A stretch of DNA of 64,000 bases. Source: Asterias rubens (Eukaryota > Echinodermata > Asteroidea > Forcipulatida > Asteriidae). How positions within the stretch are numbered: position 1 is the stretch's first letter; the number at the start of each line of letters is the position of its first letter. Under the pieces are notes generated by a model that was not told the DNA's origin, did not search any database, and saw only the letters and a program-made list of their open reading frames with translations. The position numbers and the translations under genes were made by a program. Shown here one piece after another: positions 11,959 through 22,739 of this stretch. The stretch lies in NCBI RefSeq assembly GCF_902459465.1, contig NC_047066.1, positions 3,596,001-3,660,000 of the forward strand. Direction: 5' to 3'.

Positions 11959-14900
11959 ATGGTAACTATGACTTACAAGAATGATCAGAAATACAGAGCT
12001 AGCAGCAGTAGCGGCAAGAAGGCCAGAGAGGCCGCCCAGGAGAGCGCAGAATGCCGGCGGCACGGCTACACCATGACGGATAAAACTCTCGGTACCGGGG
12101 CCTATGCTAAGGTCCGACTGGCTAGGGTTGGGGAGAAGAAACTGGAGAAGTGCGCCAAGCTCAAGCAGGATCTCAATGAGAAGGGCCATGACATGGTGAG
12201 GAACTTAGGCTGTGTCCGAAACGACGACTTCGCCTACAGAAGAATAGGCAGACGCGCGCGCCCTAGTCGTAGCTGTAGCCGAAGTCGCCGTTTCGGACAC
12301 GGCCTAACACACACATTTTTTTTGGTCAGAGTTCTTTTGGTGAACAAAAGAAAGCAAAAGACAGTATAGGCTTACTTGAACAGAATTGTCAACAAAACAT
12401 AATCACTTTAATTTGTAGGAAAGCTATAGAACTATACAATCCCGGCCGCCAAAATGCCCGAGCCACGTGATAATGGGATGAGCAGTCCGCGCATTGAGAG
12501 CAACTTTTAAACAGGGGCCCAAATTGCCGGGATCTTTTTTAGGGCGGCAAAATCAATACCAATCCCCCATTCAACAAGTTTTAAACACTGGTCTCAAATT
12601 GCACATATTATTTTCGCTCGCAAACGATAAGTCTGTAAGGCCTTACATGGGGGTCTCATTCATCCACACAGCGGTGCAATATAATATATCTTTACGGTCG
12701 TGGGGCATCCATATTGTATTTATGCAATTTAATTCAGTGCAACCAAAGTGAGGCTGGAAGGTCAACTGGTCCATTTCTGGTATAAATTTGCTCCATCGGC
12801 ATTGCACTCGGCGGACTTGACAAACAGTGTGCCAGCATGATCACACATGGGCCACCTTTTCGAAACCACGGCTTGGACTTTCAAACTCCGCCAGTTCAAA
12901 ATGTGCACTGAGGCCAAGCCCAAGAGGGAGCTCTGGTTTCGAAAAGGGCTTAAAGGCAGTGGACACTATTGGTAATTACTCAAAATAAATATCATCATAA
13001 AACCTCACTTGGTAATGAGTAATAGGGAGAGGTTGAAAGTATAAAACAATGTGAGAAACGGCTCCCTCTGAAGTGACGTAGTTTTCGAGAAAGAAGTAAT
13101 TTTCCCACGAATTTGATTTCGAGACCTCAAGTTTAGAATTTGAGGTCTCGAAATCAAGCATCAGAAAGCACACAACTTTGTGTGACAAGGGTGTTTTTTT
13201 CTTTCATTAATATCTCGCAACTTCGACGACCGATTGAGCTCACATGATTTTCACAGGTTTGTTATTTTATGCATATGTTGAGATACACCAACTGTGAAGA
13301 CTAGTCTTTGACAATAACCAATAGTGTCCACTGTCTTTAAATATGAAACTATTTTTACTCTACCTACAGGTGGCCATCAAGATTATCTCTAAGAAGCATG
13401 CACCCAGTGAGTACATCCACAAGTTCATGCCTCGTGAGATTGATGCTTTAAAGGTTACATACAAGCATCCACATCTGGTACGTAATAGCCACACCTCCAT
13501 GGATTTACAATGTGTAATATAATGGGTATTGTACTGTTGGGATTTCGCCAAAGCCCTTCTTAAAAAAAGTCAAATTGGATTAAAGAAAAATGGGGGAAAA
13601 ACCGGCAAACAATATTGTGACCCGCTCTGTGAAAATGAGTCACATGTAGCGATTTCAGGAATTGAGTTATATGCATGGCTGGAAAGAACACATCAGCAGC
13701 AGTAATTTGGTATGTGTCTAAGCTTTGGGGTGTATCGCGTTGCTGAGTTACTCCCGTTTGAAATTAGCCACCTTCACCATTTTGTTTTTGAAAAACGAAT
13801 TACAAGTAAAATGATATTTTAAACTACCATTGTGTGCAAAAGGATACTAATTAGACATAAGTATGATCACAAAATTGTTGTATTCATAGCTTTATTGCCT
13901 AAAAGTAAGTGTTCTAAAGATTAACCATGCAACTAAAGATCTTTAAAGGAAAGAAAAAAGTTTTTTGACCAACAGTTTTTTTTTTTAATGAACATGTGAC
14001 CTCACCTTGGGACGGAAGGTTCACAAAGCCACAGGTTTAAGATTAGGTTTTCACCCAGACTCTTACAAAATAATATCACTCTAAAAATTCCCGGGGCAGA
14101 ATTGATCCGGTTTCTGGCGGCTCGGGGCCTGACCCAATTTCCCAAGTTTCGGATCAGACTAATCCGGAAACTTAACTCAATAAAGATGGGATTCTCAATT
14201 CAGATACTGCGTAAGTTTGACTCCATTCCGGAACATTTCGACACTTGACCCTCGGGTCATACAGAGCCCAGCTAGCAGCCGGTTTCACGAAACGCTCGAG
14301 TTAAGACGAGTAATAGTCATAACTTAGGATTAAACTTAAGGTTTACATCAGTGCAAGGCTGGGACTCGTCCCAAGTCTTAAGATTAATCCTAGATTAGGA
14401 AGAGTTTAGTGAAATCGATTGCTGAGGAACCGGGATCAGTTTCATAAAGAGTTACGACAGAATGATGAGCAAAAGTGTGATGTCGCAATACAAATCACTC
14501 TGGCAATACTGACACCTCATCTTAACGGCAGTGGACACTATTGGTAATTACTCAAAATAATTATTCGCATAAAACCTTACTTGGTGACGAGTAATGGGGA
14601 GAGGTTGATGATATAAAACATCGTGAGAAACGGCTCCCTCTGAAGTGCCATAGTTTTCGAGAAAGAAGTAATTTTCCAAGAACTTGTTTTTCGAGACCTC
14701 AGATTTTAGAATTTGAGGTCTCGAAATCGACCATCTATTAAACGCACACAACTTCGTGTTCTTCCTCCATGGTGTGACAGGGGTGTTTTTTCTTTCATTA
14801 TTATCTCGCAACTTCGATGACCAATTGAGCTCAAATTTTCACAGGTTTGTTATTTAATGCATATGTTGAGATACACCATGAGAAGACCGGTCTTTGACAA

Positions 14901-17900
14901 TAATTACCAAAGGTGTCCAGTGTCTTTAAAAATGAATCTTAGTGCTTTGTGAAATCGAGCTCTTGAGTAATTCTGACTCGTGAGTTTTGAGTGTGTAAAT
15001 GAAAGTCCCAGTCCTATTTTGATTGTTTGTGATTTCACTTTACTGACAACAGATTCAACTTTACGAAGTATTTCGTTCCGAGACGCGCATCTTCCTCGTG
15101 ATGGACTACGCCCCCAACGGCGACATTCTCTCCTACATCAACGAATGTGTGCTGGAGACGGGATGTGCCGTCAAGGAGGAGACGGCCCGACGGCTGTTTA
15201 AGCACATCATAAGCGGCGTGGCGCATTGCCACCAACTCAACGTTGTGCACAGGTGACATACATTCACTTTTTGTTAATAAACGACGGCAATTTTCCAAAG
15301 TAACCTTTTCGAACCAACCTGGCGGATTTTTCGAGGGGGACAAAAGTAGTTGACAGATGTTCCATACAATATATTGCCTCAATATGGACCAACAAACAAA
15401 TGAAAGACGTCACAAACAACTTCAAAGTTTTGAAGAAAATCAGACGCAAAACATACCGAAGCATTCAACTATTATGACCTCATAATATATGAATACAGTT
15501 CTCTTCTCCAACAGAGATCTGAAATGTGAAAACATATTGCTGGATGAAAACGACAATGTAAAAATCTCAGGTAAGTTGGAAATAATTAAATATTGTTTGC
15601 TATAATACCTAAAATATCAGTCATCACTCAAAGCCTCTTTGTTACACTCTTGTCAACCTACAAGCTTACTGCTCCATGGTTCAAGTAGGACAAGTAGTCC
15701 ATCGGCTTTACGTCCTGTCTTATGGACCCTACCATACAAGTAGAAGTAGAAGTAGAAGTTCACCCATAAGTTATATATCCCTCGAGGAGTTTGTTTCAGT
15801 ATCGACAGATCATATTTATACTTATAACCAACGCCAAAGCGAGCACTTTTTCTCTCGCGAAACAATGATATTTTCAAACCCGCCGTTAGCTTTGTACATT
15901 TTCATTCACATCATTAAAGACTCTGGACACTATTGGTAATTGTCAAAGACTAGCCTTCACAGTTGGTGTATCTCAACACATGCATAAAATAACAAACCTG
16001 TGAAAGTTTGAGCTCAATCGGTCATCGAAGTTGCGAGATAATAATGAAAGAAAAAAAACATTCTCACACACGAAGTTGTGTGCGTTTAGATAATTGATTT
16101 CGATACCTCAAGTTCTAAACCTGAGGTCTCGAAATCAAATTCGTGGAAAATTACTTCTTTCTCGAAAACTATGGCACTTCAGAGGAAACCGTTTCTCACA
16201 ATGTTTTACACCATCAACCTCTCCCCGTTACTCGTCACCAAGAAAGGTTTTATGCCAATAATTATTTTGAGTAATTACCAATAGTGTCCACTGCCTTTAA
16301 GTACTCATAAACGCACACCTTTGGTAATTGCCAAAAACTCTCATCGGGTGAATTTCAACAAATGCAAAACAAATCTGTGAAAATTTGGACTCAATTGGTC
16401 ATCATATCGATCGCAAGATGAAAAAAAAAACTCACCCTGTTGCACAAAATGTGTGTGCTTACAGATGCCTGGAAAAGGCTTCAGGTCTGAATTTTTTTCA
16501 AATTCCAATATTTGAGTGAGAACTTACCTCATTCTAGAAAACTATACGTTACTTCAGAGGGAGCCGTTTCTCACAATGTTTTCAAAACTCTCCGTTGCTC
16601 GTTACTTAGTAGGCCTATGTGCTATAGTATTCTGAGTAATTACCAACAGTGTCCAGTGCCTTTATGCTTGATATTTCCTTGTTTATTCTCTATACCCGCG
16701 TTCAGATTTCGGATTTGCTTGTCGTTTCCCAACCAATCGATGCAACATGTTGTCCACATTCTGCGGGTCGTATGCATACGCGGCACCAGAGATCCTGTCA
16801 GCTAGAAACTACGACGGGAAACTCGCAGATATTTGGAGTTTGTAAGTAACCTGATTTTGTTTTTAAATACGCAGGCTAGGCTTACATAAGCAATGGCAAT
16901 TATTTCAAAATTATAATGATAATTACTTTATCTTTTGAGTCATTTAACTTGAGTGCCAAAGCTGAGTGCCATTTTTTATAGTTCGATAGTTTTTATTAGC
17001 AATTTTTCTGGACAGTTGGTCAAAGTGCTGAAATTTGTTTGCTAAGATACATTTTCCCTATCAAAATGTGTCTGTAATTTTTTTTTTTTTTTTTTATTTT
17101 TTTTTTAAACCTATAGCTCTCCTTTAAGGCTTCGTTATACTGTTGACTGAGTGGCTGTTCAAAAACAATACATTTTGAGCAGTACTGTGTCACCCAGTTA
17201 TTTTCAAGCGATAAGTGATTCCTTTCACCATCATGACCTATGTTGGTGATTATATTGTTCTTACAGAGGTGTTGTTCTATACGCAATGGTGAATGGACGT
17301 CTGCCATTCAATGATCAGAACCTCAACACACTTCTGGAACAAACCCGTCGAAAACTGAACTTCCAACCTTGGGTATCTTCCGGTAAGACAGAGTATCAGA
17401 TTTATCCCCATTAAAGCTGCATAAGATTACATGATCCAAGTCAAATAAAAAATCATACAACCAAAGAAACTGTCTTAAAGGCACTGGACACGTTTGGTAA
17501 TTGTCAAAGACTAGTATTACCACTTGGTGTCCTGTGCATAAAACAACTAATCTGTACAAATTTGGACCCAATTGGTCATCGAAGTTGCAATAAAATAATG
17601 AAAGAAAAACAGCCTTTTTGCACAAAATGTGTGTGCTTTCAGGATCAGATACTTAATAACAGACTTGAGACCTGAAGTCTGTTATTATTTAAGTGAGATA
17701 TTACCTCTTTCTCAATAACTATGTGTGAGAGGGAGCCGTTGATCACAATATTTTATACTATCAATATAGCTCTCTATTGCTCGTTACCAAGTAAGTTTTG
17801 ATCCTGACATTTATTTTGAATAATTACCAATAGTGTCCAGCTCTTCTAATTATAACTGCTTTCTTGTTCTGATGTTGTTCCTCAGACTGTGCCGATCTGA

Positions 17901-20050
17901 TCCGTAGATTACTAAGGACGCGTCCACTGACGAGACTCCGTATGCACGAGATCATCGCACATCCATGGGTTCGCAAAAACCTCAACACTAAGAATCTAAC
18001 AGCTTTTCCCTCCAGCCAGGTGAGCCATCAGAAAAAATGACAACATCGATTTCAGACAAGGAGATGAAACTATCATTCTGTTTTTGAGCTTCCTAAAACT
18101 TCAATATGCTTCAAACAAGAGAGCTTATTTAAAAAAAAAAATTAAAAAAAAGGAATAGCATTAATTCTTTAAACTGCCTGACATTGTGTTGTGGCATATT
18201 GGGGTTATGTCTATGATGACCACAGCACAATCTTCTGTATAATAGCCGAGGAGTGATTTTCGAAGAGGATTGACAAAGCGACTTGATACAACTGTACTAT
18301 AATTATTTTGGCAAGACAAAGCACGAAAGGTCAAAATTGTGTTGCTTCAATTCCCGCCAATGTACAAAAATACACACGTCCTTGCGCGCGTAATACAGTT
18401 ACTTTTATGTAACTTTCATCCATATAAAATCAGAACGGAAATCAGCAGTAGGCCTTCAACAATCTGACACAGACCCAACACTATTCCCCTCTTTGCTGTT
18501 ACAGGCCTTCCTAAAAGTCATACAGGAAAGTTCTGATGAGAATTTGACCGGTAAAGCAGACAAGTACGCCAGTCTCAAAGAACCAACGCTTGTCCTGAAA
18601 CCTAACGGCAAAACAGTTCGACTGGACCCCAAAGCCGGTAAGTCCATTGCCAGTAGTCAGGCCAGGCCCAAGACCCGCCACCAACCATGTAATAATTCTC
18701 TTTTGAGCGAGTGTTGGCTCTGAAAAGAGCCTGTTTGGTCTCAACGTTTTGAACTGTGCAGTATACTCTGCTCATCTTCAGGAGACACACAAATTATTAC
18801 ACTGTTGTACCCGCAATTAAGTATTTCTTTCTAGTTTATTCTTATTCTTCACACCATGCAAAAGCTTGATACATCACTTATGATCTAAATACAATGATGA
18901 TGCAGAGAAATGTCTGCAGTTTGGGCTGACGAAAATCTAATTGGTTCTGAAGTGGAATCGATAAGAATTAGAATAATGTGATTGTTGCTGCGATCTAGAA
19001 CACAGTCAAAACGATAATTTCGTACACATTTTCCTCCCAACAGACACAAAGACTATAACGAAAGATAAAGAGGAACAAGCCAGTAAGCCAGCGGCTCGAC
19101 ACCACCAGAGTGTACACTTTGTGCCTTCACCCGAGTGCCCACATCAGAAGAGTCCAAAGCCAGACACACCCCCAAGTTGCACTTCAACCAAGAAAGCAAC
19201 CCCAACAAATAAGACGGCTGACAGCACCCGCATCAAAAACTTATATCGTCGCATCCTCAAGCCGTCCTTGGGCACTGAGTACGTCTTTGAAGTTGTCGAG
19301 AATGAGCAGGAGCAGGAGCGACTGATTGAGAAGAGGCTACGGATGAATGCGTGGGGCAAAAGCCCTCCTCCCAAGACCCCTCGCCGGATCTTGGACACCA
19401 GGAAGCAGATCCGGAAAGCAGTCCAACCAGGAGCTTCATCACCTCAAGCATCCTCACCCTCACCCAGGGTGACCAAGGCATACGCCCCGACCCAGACTAT
19501 GTCTGATACAACGAATGATAGCCTGGCTGGTTATACAACCACCTTGGTACCTGTGGATATCAGGGAGAAAATCTACATGCGACCAAGCAGAGATGGGTCT
19601 CCTGGAGAGCGGGAATCTATCACCCGTATACGGTACCGTCTGGGGTTGTCTCCAACACCAACTCCAACTGGACAGGCAGATCGGAAGAAGTACTCAGCGA
19701 GTGAGCCTGCTAGTTTGACGACTGGGAAGAAGCCAGGGGTGTCCAATTTCATTCACGTCCACGGGAAGACGGAGCTGTGGAAGAGGGCACTCCGCGGGAC
19801 GCTCCAGAAGGAAGCCAGCAAGAAGAACGACCTGCGGTTAGAGTCTCCGAGCCCGAGGGCCAGCCCGGTCACGGCGTCTGGTTCGGCAAATGGTGGCAGT
19901 AGTAAGTTCAAGGCAAAGATGCGTGTTCTGGCAAGAAGGAACTTACTGAACCGCATCATGCTGAAGCCAGAGCCGGAGGTGCGAACAAGTGAGCTCCTTA
20001 ATCAGCTACAGAAGAATCTTCCACTACTTAGTGAGACAGTTGCTGTCTAA
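11959..20050 (+). CDS. TSSK-family serine/threonine protein kinase with long C-terminal tail
   Basis: Nine exons: 11959-12195, 13370-13477, 15053-15252, 15515-15570, 16706-16841, 17267-17382, 17886-18019, 18505-18637, 19044-20050. They total 2127 nt, 708 aa. The start is the first in-frame ATG (a second lies nine nt on). Kinase landmarks: glycine loop GTGAYAKV at 45-52, VAIK lysine 83, HRD at 181-183, DFG at 201-203, activation-loop [13 protein letters not shown] around 217-229, DIWSLG at 242-247, domain end near 315. [15 protein letters not shown] and FCGS are typical of testis-specific kinases, and the GFAC and KIISKK parts recall TSSK4. Vertebrate TSSKs are about 270-370 aa, so the basic, Ser/Pro-rich 390-residue tail is unusual. 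There is also an extra charged segment of about 14 residues before VAIK. Catalytic residues are complete, so an active enzyme is expected. Substrates cannot be told; a sperm role is inferred from the family. Confidence 0.92.
12205..12307. mobile_element. Fold-back element just inside TSSK-type intron 1
   Basis: Inverted arms TTAGGCTGTGTCCGAAACG and CGTTTCGGACACGGCCTAA enclose about 60 bp, and a second inner pair (GACTTCGCCTAC / GTAGCCGAAGTC) extends the stem. It starts nine nt after the exon 1 donor at 12196. Confidence 0.7.
12848..12950. repeat. Short inverted repeat beside a family A element
   Basis: Arms CCTTTTCGAAACCA and TGGTTTCGAAAAGG lie about 70 bp apart and directly adjoin the TTAA of the next element. 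A related TTCGAAA inverted pair lies in the 24336-24660 promoter region. Confidence 0.5.
12950..13340 (+). mobile_element. Family A element, copy in TSSK-type intron 1
   Basis: Complete copy with ends TTAAAGGCAGTGGACACT and AGTGTCCACTGTCTTTAA, the GAAACGGCTCCCTCTGAAG segment and the GAGACCTC/GAGGTCTC hairpin. It ends 29 nt before exon 2 of the kinase gene (13370). Confidence 0.9.
14522..14929 (+). mobile_element. Family A element, copy in TSSK-type intron 2
   Basis: Complete copy, TTAACGGCAGTGGACACT to GTGTCCAGTGTCTTTAA, with the central hairpin. It contains a small insertion (TTCTTCCTCCATGG) relative to other copies. Confidence 0.88.
15914..16300 (-). mobile_element. Family A element, copy in TSSK-type intron 4
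   Basis: Complete reverse-oriented copy, TTAAAGACTCTGGACACT to GTGTCCACTGCCTTTAA. The hairpin arms ATTTCGATACCTCAAG and CTGAGGTCTCGAAATC are visible. Confidence 0.88.
16311..16665 (-). mobile_element. Diverged family A relative, head-to-tail with the previous copy
   Basis: Begins about ten nt after the preceding element. It shares the outer blocks and the GGGAGCCGTTTCTCACAATG segment but has a different middle and poorer ends. It appears to be an older subfamily. Confidence 0.65.
17475..17845 (-). mobile_element. Diverged family A relative in TSSK-type intron 6
   Basis: Starts TTAAAGGCACTGGACACG and ends near GTGTCCAGCTCTTCTAA. The middle matches 16311-16665 (CACAAAATGTGTGTGCTT), defining a second subfamily. 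Confidence 0.7.
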
Positions 20051-22439
20051 GAGGAAGCTTAGGGTGGGGTTTACTGTCTAGAGTACAGAGAAGCATCGGA
20101 CTGGGGGGGGGGGGAGGGTGGGTTAAGTATTACACTTGGGAGATGTGGGTTGTTGGGTTTGCATCTGGTCTAAACCATGGAGAGAGGAATACATGTTTAA
20201 TGAACTGCTTCTTACTTCCTCTGAGAAGTATTCTAATGCAGACCGAGAAATGAGAGATGGTCGATTGCTGGAATAAATTACAAAAATGAGGGTGCAATAT
20301 GAACGCAATAGTGATAGATGTCAGAGTGTGTCTGCGTTCGGGGTTAAATAGTTATCACGGTGCGGCCATCTTGATTTATTATCACATTCAAGTCAATGAA
20401 ACCAAACCGAGGCTGCGGGGGAAAATAAACGTCTGGCACAGAGTTGCTGTAATTCAGTTTTCATTTGTTTTCACTAAAAGATGTCATGTGTAATAAAAAG
20501 CGAATGGATTGCTATTCTCTCATTGGCCCGAGGTCAAGACATGTCAGCTGGGGTGCAAATTACTTAATCACGTCATACGAGAGAAAAGGTAAACCAAAAA
20601 AGCAAGTAGACAAATCCTTTTATCGTTCGATTCAAGACAGAGAACATAATGTTCTAGTACTTAAAAAAAAGGGTTAATTCCATTCAACTTCTATTCCTTA
20701 ATTCATTCCTCACGAAAATGAAAGTATCTTTCCACATAATTATTTGAAATGTAGACAAGAGTGTAACAAATGATGCAGTTATTTAAATGCATTTAAAATT
20801 TTGTCATTTTGACGACATAACTGTTTGTTAATATGAATTGTAAAAGTAAACTTTACAAACCGTTTTCTAATTAAAGAATAAATAACGCATAGACAGAACT
20901 TCAAAAACTAATAATCTGTTTTAATACTGAACACCTTGACCTTGTTATACAGTCAAGGATTGTTTTAAGCGGGTATGTGTTAAAAGGAAACGTTAATAAA
21001 ATACTTATAGTCAACAAAGATTATAATAATTGTACGACTTTTATCACAGATTAAACTGTCTTTATAAAGAGTAAGAGATTTTCAAACTGTTTAAACTTTA
21101 CGATCAAGGTGAAAACCTTATTTTTTATAAGTCAGTGTTTTCAATGATGAATCAATACCCACAATTAGGTTGGGTATTTTGCACTTGATCCGGTTACCTC
21201 CCACATTGTCCCCAATTATCAACAGTATAGCAAATTTCTTTAACCCTTGTTTACAAATAGAGGAACCTTGCATAGCTTGAGGTTTAATGGTTAACTTTTA
21301 AATACAAAATGCTGGTATTTCTGCATAGTCACAGTCCACTGAAAATGTCTTAATGGTGTCCCACCAGAGCACTCAAAAGCATTTCTTTCTCAAGATAATA
21401 ACCTAAGCCTAGGGCTTCTTGAGTCACCATCTGTCATTAGCGCTTATTGTGGTCCTCTGCTGGTACGCCAAACTTTTAACTCTCTAGTGGCTGAGATGAC
21501 TGTGTTGGGGGACACAAGAAGGAAAGCAAGACTTTAGAGAGGGGCAACTTGGTAGACATCTATGAGCAAGTTCGAGTGCGAACATTTAGCTGACCTGTGG
21601 CTCTTAAAGGAACACGGATAGGCCGTTTTATGGAGTCAAAATTTTGACACCACAAAATGGCTGACCGTATTTCTTCGCGACGTAAAAGGAAAACCGTGCA
21701 ATTTTAAGGCATGTTTGTGTGGATCATTATATTCTACTTTTAAGTTTTCGAGCTAACCATTTGCATTTCATAACAAAAAAGTTTCAAACGCTTTTCAAAG
21801 ATCAACTCGACCGATCCAAAGCTCTGTGTAAAAGAGTGGAAAATTTCACTCGCTAGTCCAAGTGGCGTCAATTTTACTCTTTTGAGAGTGAATGTCAATC
21901 TGTGTCTCTCTTTTTGATTGAATTTGGAACAAACTTCAATCAAAATCTAGTTGAAAGTACCTGCCATAAAAATGGCTCTTTGCAAGAGTGGTATGGCGGA
22001 CAAAATGGTTTTTCACTCTTTTGTAACATAAAGTACTGACCAGCAACATACACGCGAAGTGACGTATTCACTCGAACGACTCGTTTGAAAACCTAGTCAA
22101 CCATCGACACCAAGGTATTCAATCCTCTATAGCCTTCGGCATTTGAGCTATAGTGTCACTGGTTACCCATGTAAGCAAGGAACGGGCTATCGGGACTACG
22201 GAAGAAACCATGGTCTAGAGGCTGGTTCCGAATGATCAATAACACTAGTCAACCAATAGTCGACCAGCCTGGGTTTGAGCCAAAGTAGTCAACCTTTAGA
22301 TAACCCTGGTGCACACTTGAACTTGCTCCGTGTCAGTAAGCCCGAGATAAGTCAAAGGTACAGTTTCATATTACTGCTTAGGCACAAAAAGTAGCTAAGC
22401 ACAACAAAATGATTAACATTCAGTTGTTGCCTTTTGCAC
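20051..22439. other. Intergenic spacer, includes the kinase 3' UTR
   Basis: An AATAAA at about 20272 could end the kinase mRNA. No coding exon was recognised. Any SECIS-bearing 3' UTR exon of the minus-strand SELENOH gene should lie in or near this stretch; I looked for one by eye and did not find a convincing fold. Confidence 0.4.
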
Positions 22440-22620
22440 TGATGTGTATCAAGCAGGATTGGATTGAACCCATGACCTTTGCCATTCTAAAAGAAACTTT
22501 ATCACTATACCACTGAGCTTACATTGCCTAGAGGAAGTTCAACTCACAGGGATTTGAACCCATGACCTTTGACGTTCTAGAGCAGATGTCCCTACCACTA
22601 GACCACCGAGCCTCTCCAGT
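22440..22620 (-). mobile_element. Tandem tRNA-derived SINE heads
   Basis: Two reversed tRNA-like segments follow each other (GATTGAACCCATGACCTTTG near 22461 and GATTTGAACCCATGACCTTT near 22551), each followed by a CCACTGAGC or CCACCGAGC A-arm-like block. They lie downstream of the SELENOH stop in its transcribed direction. Confidence 0.65.
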
Positions 22621-22718
22621 GCCTTAGAGGAAGTGCAAATCCCATAGTCTTATTTATGACATCTATTAAAATTCATTTTGTTAAATTTTTAACATCTATC
22701 AAAATTATCATTTTCTTA

Positions 22719-22724
22719 CCTGTT
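22719..22724 (-). other. Possible 3' UTR splice donor of SELENOH
   Basis: Twenty nt after the SELENOH stop codon the minus strand reads AAACAG followed by GTAAGA, a near-consensus 5' splice site. If used, the SECIS lies in a further exon at lower coordinates. Confidence 0.45.
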
Positions 22725-22739
22725 TAGTGTAATCAAAGT

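Noticed and set aside
18493-18790. Open frames on both strands around exon 8 of the kinase
   Set aside because: They are the exon itself plus readthrough into the intron, or its antisense shadow.
21400-21480. Candidate SECIS on the minus strand near ATGACAGATGGTGAC
   Set aside because: No complementary strand to form the required stem and no suitable GA partner.
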